Shown here: one piece after another, positions 30,387 to 38,955 of the stretch
How the letters are laid out: each line of letters opens with the position of its first letter
How positions within the stretch are numbered: the stretch's first letter is position 1
Source of the DNA: DASUPK01 sp963800285
GTDB lineage: Bacteria; Actinomycetota; Thermoleophilia; Solirubrobacterales; 70-9
NCBI GenBank assembly: GCA_963800285.1
Contig: CAWDAL010000010.1
Span: 124,001 to 188,000, forward strand
Reading direction: 5' to 3'
DNA: 64,000 bases
The notes under the pieces: generated by a model
Seen by the model: the letters and a program-made list of their open reading frames with translations, nothing else
What the model was told of the DNA's origin: nothing
Database searches by the model: none
Made by a program: the position numbers and the translations under genes

Positions 30387-31346
30387 CTACGCCCCGCGCC
30401 TCGACTCCCGGCTCTGGCGCTTCTGCTTCTGTACCTGCTCCAGCAGGGCCCAGGCATCGCCGACCTCGCCGAGGTGCCCGAGCTTGTCCGGGTTGACGAC
30501 CGACCTGATGCCCTGGATCTGACCCTCGGCGACGTCGAGGGCCATCGCGGCGATCACGCCGCCGTCGGCGTCCTCGTAGAGGGCACCGGGCTGGCCGTTG
30601 ACCTCCACCGGCTGGATCCTGAGACCGGGAATCAGCCAGCCGGTCTTGGACCAGTTGGCGACCGTCCGGGCGACCCGCTTTCGGCCATGAATCGAGCGCG
30701 CCAGCGCCGGGGCCTTGCCGCCGCCGTCGCCCGTCAGCACCACGTCCTCTGAGAGGAGCGCCTCGAGGGCATCCATGTTGCCCTCCTGGGAGGCCGCGAG
30801 GAACCGAGCGCGCAGCTCCTCGGCCTTCTCCTTCGAGACCTCGAACCGGGGCTTGCCCTCGTCGACGTGCCGGCGGGCCCGGACCGCGAGCTGCCGGGCG
30901 TTGTCCTCACTCTTGTCGATGATCCGGGCGATCTCGCCGTAGTCGTAATCGAACACGTCGTGCAGCAGGAGGGCCGCGCGCTGCTCCGGCGAGAGGCTCT
31001 CGAGCAGAACGAGGAACGCGAGCGAGAGCGAGTCGGCCATCTCGGCCTGGCGAGCCGGGTCCTCCCGCGTGTCGACGACGATGGGCTCCGGGAGCCAGTC
31101 GCCGACGTAGGTCTCGCGGCGTGCGCGAGCCGAGCGCAGCTCGTCGATCGCGAGGCGCGTGGTGATCGTGGCCACGTAGGCCCGCGGTGACTCGATTCGC
31201 TCACCCTGCTCCAGGGTGGTGTTGACGCGGAGCAGAGCCTCCTGCACCACGTCCTCGGCCTCCGCGACGCTGCCGAGCATCCGGTAGGCGATCGCGAAGG
31301 CGCGGGGGCGCAGCTCCTCGAGAAGCTCGTCGTGGGAGTCGTTCAT
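30387..31346 (-). CDS. ECF41-type RNA polymerase sigma factor with C-terminal SnoaL-like domain (SigJ-like)
   Basis: The 319 residues start with sigma2 (FAIAYRMLGSVAEAEDVVQE). Sigma4 follows (LSPEQRAALLLHDVFDYDYG, EIARIIDKSEDNARQLAVRA). The NTF2/SnoaL-like domain of about 120 residues typical of ECF41 comes next (FLAASQEGNMDALEALLSED, GVIAAMALDVAEGQIQGI). In this group the extra domain replaces an anti-sigma factor and controls activity. The near-invariant NPDKL linked to its regulation is seen as NPDKLGHLG at the tail. It overlaps the epimerase gene (ATGA), so both are in one transcript. Confidence 0.9.
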   Translation of the reverse strand: MNDSHDELLEELRPRAFAIAYRMLGSVAEAEDVVQEALLRVNTTLEQGERIESPRAYVATITTRLAIDELRSARARRETYVGDWLPEPIVVDTREDPARQAEMADSLSLAFLVLLESLSPEQRAALLLHDVFDYDYGEIARIIDKSEDNARQLAVRARRHVDEGKPRFEVSKEKAEELRARFLAASQEGNMDALEALLSEDVVLTGDGGGKAPALARSIHGRKRVARTVANWSKTGWLIPGLRIQPVEVNGQPGALYEDADGGVIAAMALDVAEGQIQGIRSVVNPDKLGHLGEVGDAWALLEQVQKQKRQSRESRRGA

Positions 31347-32326
31347 GTCGTCACCTCCACCTGGCGTCCGGTGGCGGACGCCTGCTTGCGAGCCAGCAAC
31401 TTGAAGCCATCGTGCCAGCTCGGGTATCTGGGCTCCCAGCCGAGCACGGTCTTCATCTTGGCGTTCGATGCTCCACGCAACTCGGTCATCATGATCTCAC
31501 CCGGCTTGCCGGCAGCCAGGCGGCCGAGCCACTTCGGGACCCGCCGCGGCGGCGGGGCGCCGATCATCTCCGCAATGCCCGGCAGCCAATCGCGGACCGG
31601 CTCGGGATCGTCGTCGACGACGTTGTAGACGCCCCGCTCGCCCCGCTCGATCGCCGCCACCGTCGCATCCGCGGCGTCCTCGATGTGGATGAACGACCAG
31701 ACGCCCCCGCCATCGCCGACGATCGGGAACTTCCGCTGCCGGATCGGCTCCAGATGCTCACCGCCGGTCCACAGGCTGGTGCCGGGCCCGTAGAACCCTC
31801 CGTAGCGGAGGGCGATGCCCTTCGTCCAGTCCGCTCCCGTGACCGCATCCTCCACGTGCATGATCGCGCGAAACGTCTCACGGACCGGGCGGATGGGATT
31901 CGGGTCCACCGGGTCCTCCTCGGTCTTCACCGGTCCGCCCACCCGCTGGTAGACCCAGGCGGCGAAGCTCTGCGCCACGAACCGATGCACATCGACGGCC
32001 CTCCCCGCGGCGAGCAGATGGTCCGTCCCCTCCGTGCGCAGGCGATTGGTCAGCGCGAACGCCTTGTCGATGTTCCGCATGCTCCCGAGGCCCGAGATCG
32101 CCGTGAGCTCATGCACGATGACCTCCGGCTCGGCGTTGGCCACCGCGGACGCAACCTGCTCCGCATCGAGCGCGTCGGCGACGACCGGCCGGGCGCCGAG
32201 CTCCTCGACCAGCGCCATCTTCGACGGACTTCTCGTCATCCCGGTGACGTCATGCCCGCGTTCCACCAGCTTCGGTAGGAGCTGCCTGCCGAGCGCGCCA
32301 GTTGCTCCTGCGACGAAGATTCTCAT
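31343..32326 (-). CDS. NAD(P)-dependent epimerase/dehydratase family protein
   Basis: The 327-residue extended SDR has the nucleotide loop FVAGATGALGRQLLP at its N-terminus, an active-site-like region (RFVAQSFAAWVYQR) and the late motif FIHIEDAADATVAAIE. The substrate is unknown. ECF41 sigma genes are typically linked to a carboxymuconolactone decarboxylase, oxidoreductase or epimerase, which is seen here: the ATGA overlap couples it to the sigma gene. The start is ATG 32326 after GAAGGAGGAAGTC. Its promoter has an ECF41-like sequence. Confidence 0.88.
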   Translation of the reverse strand: MRIFVAGATGALGRQLLPKLVERGHDVTGMTRSPSKMALVEELGARPVVADALDAEQVASAVANAEPEVIVHELTAISGLGSMRNIDKAFALTNRLRTEGTDHLLAAGRAVDVHRFVAQSFAAWVYQRVGGPVKTEEDPVDPNPIRPVRETFRAIMHVEDAVTGADWTKGIALRYGGFYGPGTSLWTGGEHLEPIRQRKFPIVGDGGGVWSFIHIEDAADATVAAIERGERGVYNVVDDDPEPVRDWLPGIAEMIGAPPPRRVPKWLGRLAAGKPGEIMMTELRGASNAKMKTVLGWEPRYPSWHDGFKLLARKQASATGRQVEVTT

Positions 32327-32357
32327 GACTTCCTCCTTCGGGTCGATCTATCCCTGA

Positions 32358-32384
32358 GACGAGGTGGGAAGCACCCGAGTGACA
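32358..32384 (-). promoter_or_regulatory. ECF41-type promoter of the epimerase-sigma operon
   Basis: On the minus strand TGTCACT (32384-32378) is followed after 16 bases by CGTC (32361-32358). This matches the ECF41 consensus TGTCACA-N16-CGTC apart from the last -35 base. It lies about 32 bases upstream of the ATG, consistent with autoregulation. Confidence 0.65.
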
Positions 32385-32468
32385 GTGCGGCGGCAGGAAA
32401 CGGGCCGCTCGCGGCGCCTCGGCCGCACGGCGCGGACGCGCCCATTGTCTTTCGCCTTGGTTTGCGGG

Positions 32469-33995
32469 ATGATCGGCGGAGCGGTACTCGCACGGGGACA
32501 CCGTCGCGAGTTCAACGCGAAGGGAATCGCGATCGCCACCAAGAGGGAAAGGCCCGCGGCCGCTGGCGTCCACGACGCCGAGAGAGAGCTGGCACGCAAG
32601 CTAAGACGTGTCGGAGACGATCTGGCGCGCGAGGAGGAGGCCTCCGCGAGGCGGGAAGGGGCGGAGACCCGTTACGCGAAGAGCGGCGACCTGAGCATCG
32701 CCTACCAGGTGGTCGGGACCGGGCGCGATGTAGTGTTCGTGGCCGGATCGGTGTCCCACGTCGAGCTCGGCTGGGACGGACCCCCGACGGGCCCTCTTCA
32801 ACGCAGACTGTCCGGATTCGGACGCCTGATCACGTTCGACAAGCGGGGCGTGGGGCTGTCGGATCGCAGCACGGAGCTGCCCACCCTCGAGCAGCGGATG
32901 GATGACGTGCGGGCGGTGATGGACGCCGCCGATTGCGAGCGAGCCGCCGTGGTCGGGATGTCCGAGGGTGGGCCGATGGCGTTGCTGTTCGCGGCCACCT
33001 ATCCGGAGCGCGTGAGCGCGCTGGTGCTCTGGGCCACGTTCGCGCGCCTTGCCTGGGCGCCTGACTATCCGGACGGAATCGATCTGGAAGAGGCCGAGGT
33101 GTTCTGCGATCAGATCGAGGCGAGCTGGGGGCACGGCCGCGTCGTGCCCCTGATCGCGATGCAGGACGCGCCGGATGACGAGGCCACACGGCGCCGATTC
33201 GCCCGCTTCGAGCGCAGCTCGGCGACCCCGGCGATGGCGGCGGCAGCCAACCGGTTCTCCCTGTACATCGACGCACGTCCCGCTCTTAGCGCGATCTCTG
33301 TGCCGACCCTGGTCATCCACCGCAGCGGCGACCCTCTGATCAATGTCGCGCACGGCCGCTACCTCGCCGAGCACATCGACGGAGCCCGATTCTCAGAGTA
33401 TCCGGGTGACTTCCACGAGAGCGCACTCGGCAGGGACGAAGAGGTGCTTGATGAGATCGAGGAGTTCCTCACCGGAACCCGACGGGAGCACAGGATCGAC
33501 CGGGTCCTGAAGACGATCCTGTTCACCGACATCGTGGGGTCGACCGAATGGGCCGTGAGGATGGGCGACCGACGCTGGCGCGAGCTGCTGGATGCCCACG
33601 ACTCGGCGGTGCGCGGGGAGCTGGAGCGGTTCCGCGGCCAGGAGGTGAAGGCGATCGGCGACGGATTCCTGGCGGCCTTCGACGGACCGGCCCGGGCGAT
33701 CCGGTGCGCCCAGGCGATCACCGATAGGGCCGGCGACATCGGACTCGAGGTCCGCGCTGGACTGCACAGCGGCGAGTGCGAGGCGCGCGGCGACGACCTC
33801 GCCGGCGTCGCCGTGCACATCGGGGCACGGGTCGGCAGCCTCGCCGGTCCCAGCGAGGTGCTCGTGACGAGCACGGTTCGCGACCTCGTGACCGGCTCGG
33901 GCGTCGAGTTCGACGACCGCGGTAGACACGAGCTGAGGGGGATCCCAGGCGAATGGCAGCTGCTCGCCGTCACCCCGGCATCACGCCCTATTTGA
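32469..33995 (+). CDS. Alpha/beta-hydrolase fused to a class III adenylate/guanylate cyclase-like domain
   Basis: About 508 residues. The first half is an alpha/beta-hydrolase: YAKSGDLSIAYQVVG, FDKRGVGLSDRS, nucleophile elbow VGMSEGGPMA, PTLVIHRSGDPLI and DFHESALG. The second half is a class III cyclase homology domain: ILFTDIVGSTEWAVRMGD with the first metal Asp, GQEVKAIGDGFLAAFDGP with the second, and VRAGLHSGECEARGDDLAG. Such fusions may make cAMP or only bind nucleotides. I prefer ATG 32469; the frame is open to 32364 (GTG), but that region holds the divergent ECF41 promoter and codes Arg-rich text. Confidence 0.8.
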   Translation: MIGGAVLARGHRREFNAKGIAIATKRERPAAAGVHDAERELARKLRRVGDDLAREEEASARREGAETRYAKSGDLSIAYQVVGTGRDVVFVAGSVSHVELGWDGPPTGPLQRRLSGFGRLITFDKRGVGLSDRSTELPTLEQRMDDVRAVMDAADCERAAVVGMSEGGPMALLFAATYPERVSALVLWATFARLAWAPDYPDGIDLEEAEVFCDQIEASWGHGRVVPLIAMQDAPDDEATRRRFARFERSSATPAMAAAANRFSLYIDARPALSAISVPTLVIHRSGDPLINVAHGRYLAEHIDGARFSEYPGDFHESALGRDEEVLDEIEEFLTGTRREHRIDRVLKTILFTDIVGSTEWAVRMGDRRWRELLDAHDSAVRGELERFRGQEVKAIGDGFLAAFDGPARAIRCAQAITDRAGDIGLEVRAGLHSGECEARGDDLAGVAVHIGARVGSLAGPSEVLVTSTVRDLVTGSGVEFDDRGRHELRGIPGEWQLLAVTPASRPI

Positions 33996-34143
33996 GCTGG
34001 ATCTCAACCGCGCCGATGTGAAGGCGGAAGGAAACCGGCCGCTCACGGCGTAACGAGGATCCGTCAGGCCGAGGCCGGCGGGCGTCTAAGCTTCCTGCGA
34101 GGAAGGAGCCGGCCGGGCGAAGCGAGACCGAGGGAGTATTCCG
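33996..34143. other. Gap upstream of clpX
   Basis: 148 bases with no ORF that I believe. It must contain the clpX promoter and a GAGGGAG ribosome-binding site at 34130-34136. No clear sigma boxes were picked out. Confidence 0.4.
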
Positions 34144-35442
34144 CTGGCACGTCCCACCGAATCCAACGAGCAGCTCCTCTGCAGCTTCTGCGGCAAGTCG
34201 CAGCGCCAGGTCAAGAAGCTCATCGCCGGACCCGGCGTCTACATCTGCGACGAGTGCATCGATCTCTGCAACGAGATCATCGACGAGGAGCTCACCGCTC
34301 CGCCGACGTTCGAGCTCGAGAACCTTCCCAAGCCCCGCGAGATCTACGACGTCCTGAACGAGTACGTCGTCGGCCAGGACGGCGCCAAGCGCGCCCTGTC
34401 CGTGGCGGTCTACAACCACTACAAGCGGGTCCAGATGAACTCCTCGGATGAGCCCACCGAGGAGCCGATCGAGCTGCAGAAGTCGAACATCCTGCTTCTC
34501 GGTCCCACCGGGTGCGGCAAGACCCTGCTCGCCCAGACCCTCGCCAAGATCCTCAACGTCCCGTTCGCGATCGCCGACGCCACGGCGCTCACCGAAGCCG
34601 GCTACGTCGGTGAGGACGTCGAGAACATCCTTCTGAAGCTGATCCAGGCCGCCGACTTCGACGTGAAGAAGGCCGAGACGGGGATCATCTACATCGACGA
34701 GATCGACAAGATCGCCCGCAAGGCCGACAACCCGTCGATCACGCGCGACGTCTCGGGCGAGGGCGTGCAGCAGGCCCTGCTGAAGATCCTCGAGGGCACC
34801 ACGGCCTCGGTGCCGCCGCAGGGCGGCCGGAAGCACCCGCATCAGGAGTTCCTGACGATCGACACCTCGAACGTGCTGTTCGTCTGCGGCGGCTCCTTCG
34901 GCCAGCTCGACGAGGTGATCGAGAGGCGGATCGGCAACCACGGAGTCGGCTTCGGCGCCGAGGTGACCTCCAATGCCGACAAGGACACCGGCGAGGACTT
35001 CGAGAAGGTGCTTCCCGAAGACCTGATGGAGTACGGCCTGATTCCGGAGTTCATCGGGCGCCTTCCGGTCGTCTCGGCGATTCACCAGCTCACCCGCGAT
35101 GACCTGATCACCATCCTGACCGAGCCGCGCAACGCGCTGGCCCGTCAGTTCAAGCGCTTCTTCCAGTTCGACGACATCGAGCTGGTCTTCGCGCCCGACT
35201 CGCTGGGCGCGATCGCCGACAAGGCCCTGGAGCGCGAGACCGGCGCGCGAGGCCTGCGCTCGATCCTCGAGGAGACGCTGCTCGACGTGCAGTTTGAGCT
35301 GCCCTCACGCGGCGACGTGCAGAAGTGCGTCGTCACCAAGGAGACGATCGAGAAGGGCCAGCGCCCGATGCTGGTCACCGACTCCGCCGGCGAGCACGAG
35401 ATGGTGCTCGAGGACCCGGCGCTCGGCGAGCAGACCGCGTAG
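34144..35442 (+). CDS. clpX: ATP-dependent Clp protease ATP-binding subunit ClpX
   Basis: The 432-residue AAA+ unfoldase feeds ClpP. The N-terminal zinc-binding domain is complete (LLCSFCGKSQRQVKKL and YICDECIDLCNEI, four Cys). Walker A is LLGPTGCGKTLLAQTLA, Walker B IIYIDEIDKIAR, the pore loop GYVGEDVENI and sensor 2 GARGLRSILEE. Canonical start codons give only a protein beginning at 34402, which would lose the zinc domain and Walker-A lead-in. The frame is open upstream to CTG 34144 (reading LARPTESNEQLL), 7 bases after GAGGGAG. I take this rare CTG as the start; ATT 34138 is an alternative. Confidence 0.93.
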   Translation: MARPTESNEQLLCSFCGKSQRQVKKLIAGPGVYICDECIDLCNEIIDEELTAPPTFELENLPKPREIYDVLNEYVVGQDGAKRALSVAVYNHYKRVQMNSSDEPTEEPIELQKSNILLLGPTGCGKTLLAQTLAKILNVPFAIADATALTEAGYVGEDVENILLKLIQAADFDVKKAETGIIYIDEIDKIARKADNPSITRDVSGEGVQQALLKILEGTTASVPPQGGRKHPHQEFLTIDTSNVLFVCGGSFGQLDEVIERRIGNHGVGFGAEVTSNADKDTGEDFEKVLPEDLMEYGLIPEFIGRLPVVSAIHQLTRDDLITILTEPRNALARQFKRFFQFDDIELVFAPDSLGAIADKALERETGARGLRSILEETLLDVQFELPSRGDVQKCVVTKETIEKGQRPMLVTDSAGEHEMVLEDPALGEQTA

Positions 35443-35461
35443 ATCGCCGATACTTCCGGCG

Positions 35462-35860
35462 ATGTCCCGGCAAGACGTCGAGCTCGTGCTCGACGCATAC
35501 GCCAGGTTCAACGCCGGCGAGAAGCGGCCGGAGCTGTGGTTCTGGCACGAGGACGCCGAGTACCACGCGTCGGCCGAGGACCCGGATTCAGCGGTCCATC
35601 GGGGTATCGAGGCGATCAGGGGTCAGTTCGCCAGCTGGCTCGACGCGTATCCCGACCTGCGGGTCGAGCCCCTCGAATCGTTGGAGAGGGGAGGCGTCGT
35701 CTTCCTCTGGGTCAGGTTCAGCGGTCACGGTGGCGAGAGTGGGGTCCCGATGGAGATGGAGCTCGCCCATGTGATCACCATGCGCGATGGCAGGGCGACT
35801 CGCCTGGTCGAGTATTTCGATCGCGCGGAGGCGCTCGCGGCCGCCGGGATCTCCGAGTAG
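35462..35860 (+). CDS. NTF2/SnoaL-like protein
   Basis: The 132-residue protein starts MSRQDVELVLDAYARFNAGE and ends RAEALAAAGISE. In the middle are FWHEDAEYHASAEDPDSA, IEAIRGQFASWLDAYPDL, VFLWVRFSGHGGESG and MELAHVITMRDGRAT. It belongs to the same family as the island genes but with a diverged start motif and no hairpin repeat. It lies 20 bases after clpX and may be read through from it. The ATG at 35462 is chosen over the longer frame that overlaps clpX. Confidence 0.8.
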   Translation: MSRQDVELVLDAYARFNAGEKRPELWFWHEDAEYHASAEDPDSAVHRGIEAIRGQFASWLDAYPDLRVEPLESLERGGVVFLWVRFSGHGGESGVPMEMELAHVITMRDGRATRLVEYFDRAEALAAAGISE

Positions 35861-35890
35861 CCCACCGAAGGTCCCGGATATCCTGGGGTC

Positions 35891-36250
35891 ATGAGCACGC
35901 GTTCGTCCCGCGAGCCCGTCGAGGCCGTCCGACATCAGCTCCGCCCCCTCTTCGACCAGGTGGTGCTCAAGGAGCTCGACCAGGACCGCATGCGCCGGTC
36001 CGGCCTCGTCGTGCCTCAGGGCATCGACGAGCCGCCGCCCCAGCAGGGGATCGTGCTGGCCGTCGGCCCGGGGCTCGACTGGTGGGAGTCCGCCGGCGTC
36101 GACATGCCGGTTCAGCCCGGCGATCACGTGGTCTTTCCCTCCTCGGCCGGAGTGTGGGTCGAGATCGACGAGGAGCGGTTGCTCGTCTGCCGGGTCGGCG
36201 AGATCCTCGGGGTGTTGGAGTCGCTCGAGAGCGAGCGACCCGGCTCGTAG
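35891..36250 (+). CDS. GroES-like co-chaperonin (Cpn10 fold)
   Basis: The 119-residue protein aligns with Cpn10: LRPLFDQVVLKELDQDRMRR at the start of the barrel, SGLVVPQGIDEPPPQQGIV in place of the mobile loop, VLAVGPGLDW, VQPGDHVVFPSSAGV and ERLLVCRVGEILGVLE at the end. It is longer than GroES at the N-terminus, and the hydrophobic tripeptide of the mobile loop is not obvious. No groEL is adjacent. It could be a divergent co-chaperonin or a GroES-fold protein with another partner. It sits between an NTF2-like gene and valS. Confidence 0.75.
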   Translation: MSTRSSREPVEAVRHQLRPLFDQVVLKELDQDRMRRSGLVVPQGIDEPPPQQGIVLAVGPGLDWWESAGVDMPVQPGDHVVFPSSAGVWVEIDEERLLVCRVGEILGVLESLESERPGS

Positions 36251-36282
36251 CCCGCGGGGGCGCCGCGATTAACATCGCCGCC

Positions 36283-38829
36283 GTGGACGCGGAGCGCAGG
36301 AAGACCCTCGAAGCCACCACCCGCTGGGATCCCGGTGCGGTCGAGCAGCGCATCTTCCGCGACTGGCTCGAGGGGGGTTACTTCCACCCTCCCGCGGAAG
36401 GGACGCCCGCGCAGAACTACTCGATCTCGATCCCGCCCCCCAATGTCACCGGCGCCCTGCACATGGGGCACGCCCTCAATGGGTCGATCCAGGACTGCCT
36501 CATCCGTCTCAACCGGATGCGCGGCCGCAACACGCTGTGGGTGCTGGGGACCGACCACGCCGGGATCGCGACGCAGGCGGTGGTCGAGAAGGAGCTGGCC
36601 TCGCAGGGCACCTCGCGCGAGGAGCTCGGCCGGGAGAAGTTCACGGAGCGCGTCTGGGAGTGGAAGGAGCAGTACGGGTCGACGATCGTCGAGCAGTACA
36701 AGCGGCTCGGGGCCTCCTGCGACTACGAGCGGGAGCGCTTCACGCTCGACGAGGGATACGTGCGGGCGGTCTACAGGGTCTTCGCTGACCTCTACGAGAA
36801 GGGATACATCTACCGGGACAACTACATGGTCAACTGGGATCCCGGCCTGCGCTCGGCGATCTCGGACCTGGAGCTGGAGAACCGCGAGGTCACCGACGCG
36901 CTCTATGAGATCGCCTATCCGCTCGAGGGCGGGGGAGAGCTGGTGGTGGCCACCGTCCGCCCGGAGACGATGCTGGCGGACACCGCCGTCGCGGTGAACC
37001 CGAACGACGATCGCTACCGGGACGTGATCGGCAGGAACGCGATCCTGCCGATCGCCGAGCGGCCGATCCCCGTGATCGCCGACGAGTACGTCGACACGGA
37101 GTTCGGCACCGGGGCGCTCAAGATCACGCCGGGCCACGACCCGAACGACTTCGAGATCGGGCGCAAGCACGGCCTCGAGGAGATCGTGGTGATCGGCGAG
37201 GACGGCCGGATCATCGAGCCGGCGCCGGGGCGCTTCGTCGGGATGACCGCGGCCGAAGCGCAGGACGCCGTCGTGACCGAGCTGCGCGAGGGGGGGCTGC
37301 TGCGCGGCGAGGAGCCGTACAAGCACTCGGTGCCCTTCTCCCACCGTTCCGGCGAGCGGATCGAGCCGCTGATCTCGCTGCAGTGGTTCTGCCGCATGGA
37401 CGAGCTCGCCGCGCCCGCCGTCGAGGTGGTCGAGGACGGGCGGGTGAGGATCACGCCCGACGGCGCCCTCCGCCAGTACCTGCACGGAATGGAGAAGATC
37501 CCGCCCTGGTGCATCTCGCGGCAGCTCTGGTGGGGGCACCGGCTGCCGGTCTGGTACCGGGGGGACGAGACCTATGTGGGGGAGGAGCCGCCCGAGGGCG
37601 AGGGGTGGGAGCAGGATCCGGACGTGCTCGACACCTGGTTCAGCTCGGCGCTCTGGCCATTCGCGACGCTCGGCTGGCCGGACACGAATGCGCCCGAGTT
37701 CAAGGCGTTCTTCCCGACCGACGTGCTGGTGACGGCGCGGGACATCATCTCCCTCTGGGTCGCGCGGATGATCATGACCTCGCTCGAGTTCACCGAGCAG
37801 GTGCCCTTCGAGGACGTCTACGTGCACTCCGTGATCCAGGCGCCGGACGGCCGGCGGATGTCGAAGAGCCTCGGCACGGGCATCGACCCGCTCGACGAGA
37901 TCGGCGAGCACGGCGCCGATGCGCTGCGCTTCGGCCTCCTGGCGATGACCTCGAGCCAGGATGTCCGCTTCTCCCAGGCGCGCGTCCAGCAGGGCCGGGA
38001 CCTCGCCAACAAGATGTGGAACGCGTCGCGGCTGATCCTGATGGGGGCGCGCGACGACGTCGAGCCCGGGCCGCGCTCCGGCGCCGTGGAGGACCGCTGG
38101 ATCGCCTCGCGGCTGCAGTGCGCGATCCGCTCGGTGACCGAGTCGATCGAGACCTATGACTTCGCCCATGCCGCCCTCGACCTCTACGACTTCTTCTGGT
38201 CCGAGCTCTGCGACTGGTACCTGGAGATCGTGAAGCCCCGGCTCTACGACGGCGACGAGGATGCGTCGGCGACGCTGCTCTGGGCGCTCGAGCAGGTGCT
38301 GGCACTCGCGCATCCGCTGATGCCGTTCGTCACCGAGGAGATCTATTCGTACCTGCCGAAGCGCCCGGCGGACGCTCTGGTGGTCCATGCGTTCCCCGAG
38401 GCGCACGATGGGCTGATCGACGAGGCGGCGGAGGCGGAGATCGGTCGGGCCATCGCCCTGACCCGCGCTCTGCGGCGCTGGCGCCAGCTCGCCGAGGTGC
38501 CCGTGAAGCAGGTGCTCACCGCCCGGGCTGACGACGCGCCGCCGCACGAGCTCGTCTCGAGGCTCGCGAAGGTCGAGTTCTCCGGCGACGGCGGCGAGTC
38601 GATGGCGAGCGTCGAGGGGGTGGAGCTGCTCGAGACGGAGGGCGTGGATCCGGGGGCGGTCGCTACCCGGATCGACGAGCGCCGCGAGAAGCTGCGCGCG
38701 GAGGTGAAGCGGGGCGAGGGCAAGCTCTCCAATGAGGGATTCGTGGCGAAGGCGCCCGCCGACGTGGTCGACGCCGAGCGGGAGAAGCTCGCGGCCTATC
38801 GGGCGGAGCTCGAGGAACTGGGGGGCTGA
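36283..38829 (+). CDS. valS: Valyl-tRNA synthetase
   Basis: The 848-residue class I synthetase charges tRNA-Val. The Rossmann domain has PPPNVTGALHMGHALNGS (HIGH as HMGH) and RGRNTLWVLGTDHAGIA. The editing domain lies near residues 195-340 (VVATVRPETMLADTAVAV, GTGALKITPGHDPNDF). The KMSKS loop is RRMSKSLGTG near 525, followed by the anticodon-binding helical domain and a C-terminal coiled coil (RREKLRAEVKRGEG, AEREKLAAYRAELEEL). The GTG start at 36283 fits the family N-terminus. No T-box leader was recognised in the 32 bases upstream. Confidence 0.96.
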   Translation: MDAERRKTLEATTRWDPGAVEQRIFRDWLEGGYFHPPAEGTPAQNYSISIPPPNVTGALHMGHALNGSIQDCLIRLNRMRGRNTLWVLGTDHAGIATQAVVEKELASQGTSREELGREKFTERVWEWKEQYGSTIVEQYKRLGASCDYERERFTLDEGYVRAVYRVFADLYEKGYIYRDNYMVNWDPGLRSAISDLELENREVTDALYEIAYPLEGGGELVVATVRPETMLADTAVAVNPNDDRYRDVIGRNAILPIAERPIPVIADEYVDTEFGTGALKITPGHDPNDFEIGRKHGLEEIVVIGEDGRIIEPAPGRFVGMTAAEAQDAVVTELREGGLLRGEEPYKHSVPFSHRSGERIEPLISLQWFCRMDELAAPAVEVVEDGRVRITPDGALRQYLHGMEKIPPWCISRQLWWGHRLPVWYRGDETYVGEEPPEGEGWEQDPDVLDTWFSSALWPFATLGWPDTNAPEFKAFFPTDVLVTARDIISLWVARMIMTSLEFTEQVPFEDVYVHSVIQAPDGRRMSKSLGTGIDPLDEIGEHGADALRFGLLAMTSSQDVRFSQARVQQGRDLANKMWNASRLILMGARDDVEPGPRSGAVEDRWIASRLQCAIRSVTESIETYDFAHAALDLYDFFWSELCDWYLEIVKPRLYDGDEDASATLLWALEQVLALAHPLMPFVTEEIYSYLPKRPADALVVHAFPEAHDGLIDEAAEAEIGRAIALTRALRRWRQLAEVPVKQVLTARADDAPPHELVSRLAKVEFSGDGGESMASVEGVELLETEGVDPGAVATRIDERREKLRAEVKRGEGKLSNEGFVAKAPADVVDAEREKLAAYRAELEELGG

Positions 38830-38892
38830 TGTGGGTCATCCACGCACACGGATGACGCCGCATGCCGTCGCTGGATCGCCACCCGCGGCCTC

Positions 38893-38914
38893 GCGGGTAG
38901 CAACCACTACCCGC
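38893..38914. promoter_or_regulatory. Perfect hairpin between valS and folC
   Basis: GCGGGTAG-CAACCA-CTACCCGC is an 8-bp perfect stem with a 6-base loop, in the only gap between valS and folC. It has no T-run, so it is more likely a processing or attenuation element, or a protein site, than a terminator. Confidence 0.4.
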
Positions 38915-38955
38915 TTCGGCCCCGGGCGGCGCCCAGCTCGGCCTGCGTCGCCCCC

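Noticed and set aside
32364..32468. Upstream GTG start of the hydrolase/cyclase fusion
   Set aside because: The segment overlaps the ECF41-like promoter of the divergent operon and encodes only Arg-rich, domain-free text.
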